Made by a program: the position numbers and the translations under genes. A stretch of DNA of 64,000 nt, taken from contig LOEZ01000016.1 of the NCBI GenBank assembly GCA_001516055.1, forward strand, positions 1 through 64,000, written 5' to 3'. How positions within the stretch are numbered: position 1 is the stretch's first letter; each line of letters starts with the position of its first letter. This stretch comes from Gracilibacter sp. BRH_c7a (GTDB lineage: Bacteria > Bacillota > Desulfitobacteriia > Desulfitobacteriales > Syntrophobotulaceae). A model generated the notes under the pieces. That model did not search any database. It saw only the letters and a list, made by a program, of their open reading frames with translations, and had not been told where the DNA came from. This document shows, piece after piece, positions 26,566 to 34,747 of the stretch.

Positions 26566-29262
26566 TTACCCCCCGTATTTCACCATATCAAACCAGTTTT
26601 CTCCTACCTTACAGTCCACTACCAGCGGGACTGAAATAGGAAAGGCTTCTTCCATGGTTTCTTTGACTTTAACAGCTATGGCATCGAGTTCTTCCGGTAC
26701 GACTTGGATAACAAGTTCGTCATGTACCTGCAAGAGGATATCTGCTCGATAAGGTTTCAGAATATCAGCTACTTTAATCATTGCGATCTTCATTATATCA
26801 GCCGCTGTCCCTTGAATAGGGGTGTTTTTAGCAATTCTTTCTCCGAACTGGCGGGTCATCCTATTAGGATGGCTAAGTTCCGGAATTTTACGCAAACGCC
26901 TTAGAAGAGTGCGGACTTCGCCGCTTTCTTTTGCTATCCTAACTACTTCTTCCATATATCTCTGAACCCCGATATATCTCTCAAAATACTGCGTAATATA
27001 GTATTTAGCTTCTTTCCTGGAAATAGTAAGGTCACGGGCTAATCCAAAATCAGTCAGACCATACATCAAACCGAAATTAACCGCTTTAGCCTTACGCCTC
27101 ATATCCGAAGTAACATCACTCAAAGGAACACCAAAAACCTCTGATGCTGTTCGGGCATGGACATCTTCCCCAACTGTAAACGATTCACACAAGATAGGAT
27201 CACCTGAGAAATGAGCCAGAATCCTTAGTTCTATCTGGGAATAATCCGCAGAGAAAAGAAGCCAACCTTCTTCCGTGGGTTTAAATACCTTCCGTAACTT
27301 CCTGCCCTCTTCTAAACGGATAGGAATATTCTGTAGATTAGGTTCAGTACTGGATAACCTACCTGTATTCGTAACCGTTTGTTGATATGTTGTTTGAATT
27401 CTTCCCTGATATAACTGATTGAGTAATCCTTTTACATAGGTGGAGTATAGTTTCACCAGTTGACGATATTCCAAAATTTGTTCTACTAACGGATGCTCTG
27501 AACGGAGTTCTTCAAGTGTCTCTGCATCAGTAGAATAGCCTGTCTTAGTTTTCTTTTTAGGTGTGAGTCCCAAGTTCTCAAAGAGTACTTTGCCTAATTG
27601 CTGCGGAGAATTAATGTTGAAATTTAACTCAGCTATATTATGAATATTCTTTTCAAGCAGACCAATCTTTTCCTCTAATTCCCCTCGGAAAACTTCTAAT
27701 AATTCCTTATCTACTGCAATCCCTTTTTTCTCCATCCTGGCCAATACTAAACTAAGTGGTTCTTCAATATCATGAAGTAGGCTTTCCAAACCTAGATCCT
27801 TCAGGTTTTCAACATATTCTTTAGATAAGTTTAGTAAAAGACCGGCTTCCTGAGTGGGAGGTAACCCAAAAAGGTCTTCAGTATAGGGTCTTAACAGTTC
27901 AGCTGCACTATAATTTGTTCGAGATGGATTCAAGAGATAAGCTGCTAAACTAAGGTCTAAACATAACCCTCTAAAGTCTTGGTCTTCATTCAGAAGTAAA
28001 GAATAAAGCGTTTTACAATCTGCAACGATTTTTTGAACTTTATCATTCGCTAATATTGTGTACCATTTATCCATAACAACAGGTTTCTGCTCATTGCCAA
28101 CTAAGAGAAACAGATTCTTACCATCACAGATTCCCATCTCGGTCCATTGACCCTGGTGCGTATTCTTTCCTTCGTAACGATAGCTAATAGCTAAGGTAGC
28201 GCAGTCATTGCTCCATGAATCCATCTGTTTAAGCCAAGCCTGTTCATCTAATGTCAGCTCGCTGAATATTTTATGATCCATGCTTTTTGGAGTGGATTCC
28301 TTATTCTCTGCTTCAGAAGTAGTTTTACTGGTCTTTTCTTTCTTATCTGTATCATTATCAATAAAACTTAACTGATTATCAGAATTTATCGGGGCGTTAA
28401 AACTTTTTTCAAACAAACGGGCAACGGTGTGCAAACTGTAGTGATGCAAAATTCCAAGAGCTTCTTTTTTGGGTGGTTCTTGATATTGAAGGTCATTTAA
28501 AGAAAAACTGATAGGTACATCGTTAATCATCCTAGCTAGTTTTCTACTTAGTAACGCCTGCTCTTCATAGTCTATAATCAAGTTCCTTAATCTTTTAGCA
28601 CTGATATTTTCTTTATTAAGAAGGATGTTATCAACTGTTTCATATTCATACAGAAGTTTCAGGGCGGTTTTTTCGCCGACACCCGGTACCCCAGGTATAT
28701 TATCTGAAGAATCCCCCATCAGAGCCTTAAGGTCAACTATCTGCACCGGTTTTAAGCCATACTTTTCGAATAGTTTTTCTTCATCATAGCATTCTACTTC
28801 GCTGATACCTTTCTTCGTTAGATATATTCTTGTCTGAGGAGATATAAGCTGAAGTGCATCGCGGTCTCCAGTGAAGATGCTTACTTCCATATCCTTCTTC
28901 TCTGCATCAGAAGTTACTGTTGCAATAATATCATCTGCCTCATATCCATCAATCTCAAGAATAGGTACTTTTAATACTTCTAGAATCTCCTTGAGGTAAG
29001 CAAATTGAGGACGTAAGGTTTCCGGTGTCTCTTTTCTCTGAGCTTTATATTGAGCATACTGATCAATCCGAACAGTAGCTTTTGTTTTGTCAAAAGCGAC
29101 AACCCAGTAATCCGGTCTTTGTTCCTTTTGTAACCTAAAAAGCATGGTTAAGAAGCCATGAACAGCATTCGTTGGTAGGCCTTCAGCAGAAGTAAGTGGT
29201 GGAAGAGCGTAAAATGCTCTATTAATAAGGCTATTCCCATCAAGTATCATCATTCGAGCCAT
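26566..29262 (-). CDS. polA: DNA polymerase I
   Basis: Repair and lagging-strand polymerase of 898 aa. The N-terminal 5'-3' exonuclease covers about 1-290 (DGNSLINRAFYAL, GDSSDNIPGVPGVG). The middle proofreading-like domain lacks the DTE metal-binding motif (the region reads ATLAISYRYEG), so 3'-5' exonuclease is probably inactive. The polymerase domain has DYSQIELR and QVHDELVIQV. A good promoter lies 57 bp upstream. First gene of the polA-mutM-ABC-F-ytaF-coaE series. Confidence 0.97.
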   Translation of the reverse strand: MARMMILDGNSLINRAFYALPPLTSAEGLPTNAVHGFLTMLFRLQKEQRPDYWVVAFDKTKATVRIDQYAQYKAQRKETPETLRPQFAYLKEILEVLKVPILEIDGYEADDIIATVTSDAEKKDMEVSIFTGDRDALQLISPQTRIYLTKKGISEVECYDEEKLFEKYGLKPVQIVDLKALMGDSSDNIPGVPGVGEKTALKLLYEYETVDNILLNKENISAKRLRNLIIDYEEQALLSRKLARMINDVPISFSLNDLQYQEPPKKEALGILHHYSLHTVARLFEKSFNAPINSDNQLSFIDNDTDKKEKTSKTTSEAENKESTPKSMDHKIFSELTLDEQAWLKQMDSWSNDCATLAISYRYEGKNTHQGQWTEMGICDGKNLFLLVGNEQKPVVMDKWYTILANDKVQKIVADCKTLYSLLLNEDQDFRGLCLDLSLAAYLLNPSRTNYSAAELLRPYTEDLFGLPPTQEAGLLLNLSKEYVENLKDLGLESLLHDIEEPLSLVLARMEKKGIAVDKELLEVFRGELEEKIGLLEKNIHNIAELNFNINSPQQLGKVLFENLGLTPKKKTKTGYSTDAETLEELRSEHPLVEQILEYRQLVKLYSTYVKGLLNQLYQGRIQTTYQQTVTNTGRLSSTEPNLQNIPIRLEEGRKLRKVFKPTEEGWLLFSADYSQIELRILAHFSGDPILCESFTVGEDVHARTASEVFGVPLSDVTSDMRRKAKAVNFGLMYGLTDFGLARDLTISRKEAKYYITQYFERYIGVQRYMEEVVRIAKESGEVRTLLRRLRKIPELSHPNRMTRQFGERIAKNTPIQGTAADIMKIAMIKVADILKPYRADILLQVHDELVIQVVPEELDAIAVKVKETMEEAFPISVPLVVDCKVGENWFDMVKYGG

Positions 29263-29318
29263 ATTTTGACTCCTTTCATATAAACAAAAAAAATATGTAA
29301 AATTCCCTCTCTGTCTAT

Positions 29319-29347
29319 ATCATAACCTTTTCTTAATCTATTCTCAA
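29319..29347 (-). promoter_or_regulatory. polA promoter
   Basis: On the minus strand TTGAGA (29347-29342), a 17-base spacer and TATGAT (29324-29319) precede the polA start. Confidence 0.65.
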
Positions 29348-29380
29348 CAGAGGATTCTATTGTCCTAAGATATAGTAAAT

Positions 29381-29416
29381 AAAAATGTTGAGCGTTACAA
29401 AAAGCTCAACATTTTT
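29381..29416 (-). terminator. terminator after the selenoprotein gene
   Basis: AAAAATGTTGAGC pairs perfectly with GCTCAACATTTTT around a 10-base loop, 8 bases past the TAA stop of the HesB-like gene. It insulates that gene from polA. Confidence 0.85.
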
Positions 29417-29424
29417 GGGGTTTT

Positions 29425-29724
29425 TTAGCAGGAAGACGATGAAGTTCCTTTAATAGTGAATCCTCTACTAAACGAAGTTTCCTCATAGTCAAGAATCATA
29501 TTTTCTAAGTATTCCTCGATATCTTTATTATAGATAACTGACAGTCCGTTAGTCTCTATCACTTTATCGTTTTGTCCTTTTAACTCATCCAGAGTTAATC
29601 TAAATTGTGGACCGCCTCAGCCATAACCATCGACTTGGATGCGTAATAGATTGGACTCTTGGTTCTCACTACCTTGTAGAACTTCTTTAATTTTGTCCAC
29701 TGCAGGTTGCGTTACTGTGATCAT
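29425..29724 (-). CDS. HesB/IscA-like selenoprotein (UGA read as selenocysteine)
   Basis: Read on the minus strand from ATG 29724, the frame is open to TAA except for one TGA (29619-29617) at codon 36, giving 99 residues. The context GYGUGGPQFRLTLDE and the C terminus GTSSSSC match HesB/IscA-like proteins, where Cys normally ligates Fe-S. HesB-like selenoproteins are a known prokaryotic family. The first G of the hairpin loop lies 27 bases after UGA (see SECIS entry). AAGGAGG and a good promoter precede it and a terminator follows, so it is monocistronic. The unbroken coding on both sides of the stop argues against a pseudogene. Confidence 0.88.
29580..29598 (-). promoter_or_regulatory. SECIS-like hairpin for UGA recoding
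   Basis: TTAACTC and GAGTTAA form a 7-bp perfect stem with the loop TGGAT, starting 18 bases after the UGA. The loop has a G at its second position. This fits the known bacterial SECIS pattern of a small apical loop with an early G about 16-37 bases downstream. Confidence 0.7.
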
Positions 29725-29753
29725 CCTTATTTTACCTCCTTCTTTTTCTTCAT

Positions 29754-29782
29754 AGTATATTTTAGTCTATCCAATAAATCAA
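29754..29782 (-). promoter_or_regulatory. promoter of the HesB-like selenoprotein gene
   Basis: On the minus strand TTGATT (29782-29777), 17 bases and TATACT (29759-29754) lie 30 bp before the ATG. Confidence 0.6.
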
Positions 29783-29981
29783 ATATAAAATCTCAAAACA
29801 GAATAAACTATTGTGTTAGGTAAAGGTAAAATTTCTTCGAATTGAGAGACTCATATGCGATTCCAAGGAAAACCATATTTAATAAATTAAGTGAAGGATT
29901 ATAATTAAATTCATAGAATATAAATTATCAGAATATTAAATCATTTTTAGGCTACTAAAATACTGAAAGGGGATGAACACA

Positions 29982-30248
29982 TTGTTAAGTCAACGGGATA
30001 ATTGTACTCAAGCAAATAACAGACGCATGAATATCTATGCCCCAAAAGGATGGAAAGTAGTTTATATTGCCGCAACCGATGAAAGAGATGATATCTTTAA
30101 TGCAGGTAGAAATGCCATACAGTATTTAAGAAAAGACCAGATTTATACCGTCAATATGATATTTGAGTGCTGCTCTTTCACAATGGTGGAGTTAGAAGAA
30201 TTTCCAGGTATTTTTTTCTATTCCAACGACTTTATCGATTGCCCATAG
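29982..30248 (+). CDS. small protein of unknown function
   Basis: About 88 residues if translation starts at TTG 29982. The ATG at 29973 lies inside the GAAAGGGGATGA ribosome site and is unlikely. Soluble, with three cysteines (two adjacent in FECCSF) and a hydrophobic C-terminal part. I do not recognise a family. It stands alone, convergent with the epimerase gene whose stop it abuts. Confidence 0.6.
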   Translation: MLSQRDNCTQANNRRMNIYAPKGWKVVYIAATDERDDIFNAGRNAIQYLRKDQIYTVNMIFECCSFTMVELEEFPGIFFYSNDFIDCP

Positions 30249-31145
30249 TTAGAGATTACTAAGTGCCAAGAGATCCTTGGGCATTGCTTTAGGTTTCCCA
30301 TCTGCATTAACAGCGTTACGCCAAGTGTATTCAGGGTTATACCCAAGTATTTGACGTGCCTTATCATTCGCCATACAAGTGTCAAAATCTTTAAGGGGCC
30401 GCTTCAGTGCAATGGTAGGAAAAAATCTCTTTATTAAATCTTCAGACCGATCAGGCAGAATTGTATCGAGTGCAGTTATATGAAAGATATCTGAACCCAA
30501 GTTCTCCTTCTCCACAGCTAAGAGACAAGCCTGAGCTGCATCTCGAACATCACAGTAAGCCCAGACGTTCATCTTTTGTTTATCTTTTTCCGCATCAGTC
30601 CAATGAGTTGAAATATGGGCGTATTCATCTGGTTCATAAATATTAGCAAATCGGAGTCCAATAATCTGCTGTCCTGTTAACCCATGAAACATACCTGCAA
30701 GTTGCTCAGTTAATAGCTTGGCCATGGCGTAAGAAGATTTTACGTGCACAGGATGTTCTTCATCAATAGGAAGGTAGGAAAGTTCATTCACACTAAAAGG
30801 AAAACCCATCACAGTTTCACTCGAAGCCCAGACAATTTTCTTTATCTTCCAATCCTTACATGCTTCAAAGACATTGAAGTTAACAATCATATTGTTTTCG
30901 AAAATAGCCTGGGGGGTGTTTCTTACATCTGTAGGTATATTAGCAAGATGGATAACAGCATCACTATTTTTAAATAACTGCATAGCCTGCCCATAATCAC
31001 GTAAATCTGCCTGGATAAAATAATCGCTTGCAGATTCTTCTCTCAGTTTTCTATCTGAAGCGATAACTTCGTGACCTGCATCCATTATCCTTCGAACAAC
31101 CCATCGGCCTATTTTACCGGCCGCTCCGGTAACAACTACTTTCAT
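30249..31145 (-). CDS. NAD-dependent epimerase/dehydratase family protein
   Basis: Extended SDR of 298 aa with GAAGKIGRWV at the N terminus, AVIHLANIP, and the catalytic pair in SSYAMAKLLTEQ. It acts on a nucleotide sugar or related metabolite. The substrate cannot be deduced, since its neighbours (small orphan, dinB) are unrelated. Confidence 0.85.
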   Translation of the reverse strand: MKVVVTGAAGKIGRWVVRRIMDAGHEVIASDRKLREESASDYFIQADLRDYGQAMQLFKNSDAVIHLANIPTDVRNTPQAIFENNMIVNFNVFEACKDWKIKKIVWASSETVMGFPFSVNELSYLPIDEEHPVHVKSSYAMAKLLTEQLAGMFHGLTGQQIIGLRFANIYEPDEYAHISTHWTDAEKDKQKMNVWAYCDVRDAAQACLLAVEKENLGSDIFHITALDTILPDRSEDLIKRFFPTIALKRPLKDFDTCMANDKARQILGYNPEYTWRNAVNADGKPKAMPKDLLALSNL

Positions 31146-31248
31146 GGTTATCCCTCCTATCAGGATTTCGCTCTAAACTATCTCATTTATTTTGTTTGTT
31201 TTAATTTCTTCTTAAGTATTTCATATTCTAAATATATTTATCCTTTCC

Positions 31249-31287
31249 AAAAAAGCACTTGCAGCTTAGCTCCAAGTGCTTTATATA
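31249..31287 (-). terminator. hairpin upstream of dinB, terminator-like on the minus strand
   Basis: AAAGCACTTG pairs with CAAGTGCTTT and is followed on the minus strand by a T run. No minus-strand gene ends here, so it may stop antisense transcription from dinB or be a relic. Confidence 0.45.
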
Positions 31288-31322
31288 TTAGAAGTAAGAC
31301 GCGTATACAAAAGGATAACAAG

Positions 31323-32510
31323 ATGAATATTCAACCTAAGAAAAGACAAATCATTCACGTCGATATGGATGCTTTCTATGCATCTGTCGAACAACGAGAT
31401 AATCCAGAGCTTCAAGGGAAACCTGTGGTTGTAGGAGGAAATCCCAAGGGCCGTGGGGTTGCTTCGACCTGTTCTTATGAGGCCAGAAAATATGATATCA
31501 GATCAGGAATGTCCTTAGCAGAAGCCCAGCGACGTTGCCCTCAAGCCATCTTTCTGCCTGTAAACATGGGGAAATACCAGGAGGTTTCAGCCCAGATTCA
31601 TAAAATATTTGAGGATTATACTCCACTTGTAGAACCTATATCTTTAGATGAAGCTTTCTTAGATGTCACAGATTCTCTCAGTTTATTTGGCTCAAGTGAG
31701 AACATCGCTACAGAGATTAAACAACGGATAAAAAAAGAACTCCAGCTTACAGCCTCAGTCGGTTTGGCATCGAATAAATATCTGGCAAAAATCTCATCAG
31801 ATATTAAAAAACCGGATGGTTTCTTTAAACTAAGTGACGAAGAAATAGATGACTTCCTTGACCCATTGCCTGTTGAAAGGATATGGGGAGTTGGTCCCAA
31901 AACCGCCGAACAATTACACAGGCTTAAAGTCAAAACAATAAGTGATCTTAAAGGACTGGATGAATCCTATCTAAAACATATTTTCGGATCTCTAGGCAGT
32001 CACTTGTACCAGCTAGCAAGAGGAATAGATAACCGACCAGTAGAACCCATCAGGGAAATCAAATCGATTGGAAGAGAAACAACATTTCCCGAAGATATAG
32101 CTGACAATGATGTTCTCAAAACCTTCATCTTGGATCTAGCTGTAGATGTCGGCAGAAGACTTCGGATTAAGTCACTAAAAGCCAGAACAATAACCCTCAA
32201 GATCCGTTACACTGATTTCCGAACAGTCTCAAGGTCCAAGACTCTTGATCTCTATACAGATCTCGATAAAGACATAGCAAAGGAAGCATGGTTTCTTTTA
32301 GACGATTTACGACTAACTCAACCAGTCAGACTTTTAGGAGTATCCGTCCATAATCTGACGAATGAACTGAGCCAACCGAGTTTATTTGATGCTGTGGATA
32401 AGACCAATATGGAAATAATATCAAGAACTGTTGATTCTTTAAAAGATCGTTTCGGAGAAGATAGTATTACCTTGGCCCGTCTGCTAAAGGATAAAAGAAA
32501 AGAAAGATAA
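31323..32510 (+). CDS. dinB: DNA polymerase IV
   Basis: Y-family translesion polymerase of 395 aa. Catalytic motifs HVDMDAFYASVEQRDNP and SLDEAFLDVT are intact, with helix-hairpin-helix VERIWGVGPKTAEQL and a C-terminal little-finger domain. The start at 31323 follows AAAGGA. The in-frame upstream extension is noncoding by family length. No LexA-type box was found upstream. Confidence 0.96.
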   Translation: MNIQPKKRQIIHVDMDAFYASVEQRDNPELQGKPVVVGGNPKGRGVASTCSYEARKYDIRSGMSLAEAQRRCPQAIFLPVNMGKYQEVSAQIHKIFEDYTPLVEPISLDEAFLDVTDSLSLFGSSENIATEIKQRIKKELQLTASVGLASNKYLAKISSDIKKPDGFFKLSDEEIDDFLDPLPVERIWGVGPKTAEQLHRLKVKTISDLKGLDESYLKHIFGSLGSHLYQLARGIDNRPVEPIREIKSIGRETTFPEDIADNDVLKTFILDLAVDVGRRLRIKSLKARTITLKIRYTDFRTVSRSKTLDLYTDLDKDIAKEAWFLLDDLRLTQPVRLLGVSVHNLTNELSQPSLFDAVDKTNMEIISRTVDSLKDRFGEDSITLARLLKDKRKER

Positions 32511-32541
32511 GCCTTGATTAAAATCAAAGGCTTATCTTTTT
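32505..32541 (+). terminator. terminator after dinB
   Basis: AGATAAGCC...TTGATT pairs with AATCAA...GGCTTATCT and is followed by TTTT. It overlaps the dinB stop. Confidence 0.8.
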
Positions 32542-32561
32542 GAAAAACGATATCTCCGTAC

Positions 32562-32801
32562 TTAGTTTTCTAATTCGTTCCCTTTCTTGATTTTAGCTTC
32601 TAAGTTTAATGGACCAAATATTTCTTCATATTTTCTAACCTTTTCACTTAACAAGTGAGCAAAGGCTTTTGTATGTTGGGGGCTCATCACAATTGATATA
32701 AGCTTTGCTTCCTGCTCTGCGTTGCTCTTATAGGAAAAGTTCAAGATAATATCATAGTTAGTAACTTGAATATTAACGTTATTGCAATACATAGGGTCCA
32801 T
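32562..32801 (-). CDS. DUF3467-like small protein
   Basis: The 79 aa protein has the DUF3467 pattern YCNNVNIQVTNYDIILNFSY followed by ISIVMSPQHTKAFAHLLSEK-like SPQH...L...Y text (MSPQHTKAF). The family function is unknown. It is a single gene convergent with dinB. Confidence 0.7.
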   Translation of the reverse strand: MDPMYCNNVNIQVTNYDIILNFSYKSNAEQEAKLISIVMSPQHTKAFAHLLSEKVRKYEEIFGPLNLEAKIKKGNELEN

Positions 32802-32956
32802 ATAATACTTCCTCCTTTAATTAGGTTTATGTGAATAGATAGAAACCATTCGTCAGTATATACAAAAAACTTTTTATAATATTTCAAGATTTTAAAAAAG
32901 ACAAAACAATATGAGGAATTTAGTGGAATCCAACCAACCCCCGGCTGAACGAGGGT

Positions 32957-32994
32957 TCAGACTGCCGGCAAAGTCATATTTGCCGGCAGTCTGA
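32957..32994. repeat. 16-bp perfect GC-rich inverted repeat
   Basis: TCAGACTGCCGGCAAA (32957-32972) and its exact complement (32979-32994) flank a 6-base loop, 38 bp downstream of the histidine kinase stop. It lacks a T run, so it is not a classical terminator. It may mark the edge of an acquired segment or stabilise the 3' end. The rest of 32802-33031 shows no gene. Confidence 0.65.
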
Positions 32995-33031
32995 CGCTGC
33001 GTATTCCTTGCTGCCGTGGTATGACCCAGTG

Positions 33032-34702
33032 CTATAAAGGAGCTTGCAGAGTATTCGTAATGGTCCTGCTTAGTTCCTCCAGGCAAAACGGCTTAGGCAG
33101 AACCGCTTGGAATCCATACTTTTGATAATCGGTCATAATGTCATCATTACAGTAACCGCTGGAAACAATGGCTTTGATCTGAGGGTTTATTTTTATGATC
33201 TCTGCAATTGCTTGCTTCCCTCCTATTCCTCCCGGAATGGTCAGATCGAAAATCACAGCATCGTAGGGCTGACCTCTCTCGCTGGCTTCCCTATAAAGAC
33301 GGATCGCTTCCTCTCCCTCTGAGGCAAAGGAAGCATCACAATCCAACAGGGCAAGCATATCCCCAATAACTTCCCGTATACCGGCTTCATCATCCATAAC
33401 CAGAAATCTTCCCTTCCCGGGGAGAGACGCCCCCATGGCCTTCTTCTCCGTCTGAACCTTTCCCGGTATGGCTGGAAGATAAACAGATACCGTCGTCCCC
33501 TGACCCGGTTCAGACTCAAAACAAATGTGGCCGTCGTGCCGCTTGATAATGGAATAAGATGTAGCCAATCCCAACCCACTACCATGGTCCTTGGTAGTAA
33601 AGTATGGGTCAAAAATCCTGTTCAAGTGGTCTTTGTGGATACCGACACCGTGATCCTTCACGATTATCTTCAGATAGGGGCCAGGGTTTAACGGAAGTTC
33701 CTTTTCCGTCGTTACAAATATGTTCTCACACCGCAGAGACACTGCACCGCCATCAGGCATAGCCTGTTGAGCATTGATGACCAGATTATTCACCACCTGT
33801 CTGATATGTCCGCCGTCAACCTCAGCCATCCATAAATCAGCGGGCAGATCAAGTTCATGACGCACATTGGAACCTCTCATGGCAAAAATGACAGTATCTT
33901 TCAGTAATTGAACAAGGGATATCACTTCTTTAATGGGCTTGCCGCCCTTGGCGAACGTCAGCAGCTGCATCGTTAAATCCCTTGTTTGCTGGCAGGCATT
34001 TTCCGCCTCAGCCAAAAATTCCAGATTTTTTTCCTGTTTCATACAATTCATCTGGGCTAATGAGATATTGCCCAAGATGACAGTCAGAAGATTATTAAAG
34101 TCGTGAGCTATACCCCCGGCCAGGATGCCCAAAGATTCCATCCGTTCACAGTTCAGCCTGTCTTCCTCATTCTTCTTCCGCTCGGTAATGTCATTGACAG
34201 CGAGGAAGCAAAGCAATTTTGTTTCATCCTGTTCTTTTTCTGCTATACCCTCCACTAATGCACAAAAAACTGTCCCATCCTTCTTCCGAAGGCTCAGTTC
34301 GCATTCCTGCTTTGTTTTGATTTGCTGCAGCGATTTGCGGTAGGCAGAAAAAGCGGGCTGCTCTTCAGCAGCCACAAAACCGGTTAAATCCTTACCCAAT
34401 AAATCATCCTTCTCCACGCCGAATAAAGCGGCACCGGCCTGGTTCACATCCAGAATCAAACCTCGGGACTCACAGGTGAGAAATCCCACTGGGGCAAAAT
34501 CATATAATTTCCTGTATTTGTCCCGTGACAATTCGTTCTCCAGGCTAATACGCCTCAATTCTTCATTTTGCATAGACAATTCAAGCTGATAAACTTCAAG
34601 TTCCAAATTATCTATCAAACTTTCATTCTGCGCAGACCCTAGATCCATCTTCTTTTGGCTTATCTGTGCTTCTGCTTTCTGGCGTAATTTTGCATCATCC
34701 AC
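33032..34702 (-). CDS. PAS-containing hybrid histidine kinase with C-terminal receiver
   Basis: The 556 residues have no membrane segment. A coiled-coil N terminus is followed by a PAS domain (about 70-185), the H-box GGIAHDFNNLL (His near 204), an HATPase domain with DHGVGIH and GSGLGLATSY, and a receiver at about 430-550 with the phospho-Asp in FDLTIPGG. Cytoplasmic sensor architecture; no DNA-binding output is attached. It starts with GTG behind AAGGGGG and lies 45 bp after the CheB-CheR fusion, so the two probably form one operon. Its codons look more GC-rich than flanking genes. Confidence 0.9.
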   Translation of the reverse strand: MDDAKLRQKAEAQISQKKMDLGSAQNESLIDNLELEVYQLELSMQNEELRRISLENELSRDKYRKLYDFAPVGFLTCESRGLILDVNQAGAALFGVEKDDLLGKDLTGFVAAEEQPAFSAYRKSLQQIKTKQECELSLRKKDGTVFCALVEGIAEKEQDETKLLCFLAVNDITERKKNEEDRLNCERMESLGILAGGIAHDFNNLLTVILGNISLAQMNCMKQEKNLEFLAEAENACQQTRDLTMQLLTFAKGGKPIKEVISLVQLLKDTVIFAMRGSNVRHELDLPADLWMAEVDGGHIRQVVNNLVINAQQAMPDGGAVSLRCENIFVTTEKELPLNPGPYLKIIVKDHGVGIHKDHLNRIFDPYFTTKDHGSGLGLATSYSIIKRHDGHICFESEPGQGTTVSVYLPAIPGKVQTEKKAMGASLPGKGRFLVMDDEAGIREVIGDMLALLDCDASFASEGEEAIRLYREASERGQPYDAVIFDLTIPGGIGGKQAIAEIIKINPQIKAIVSSGYCNDDIMTDYQKYGFQAVLPKPFCLEELSRTITNTLQAPL

Positions 34703-34747
34703 GCTTTGACCAACCCCCTTCCCTACAACCGTCTATTGAAACAGAAC

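Noticed and set aside
32892-33086. 64-aa frame across the GC-rich hairpin
   Set aside because: It overlaps the kinase 3' end and reads through an inverted repeat. No ribosome site.
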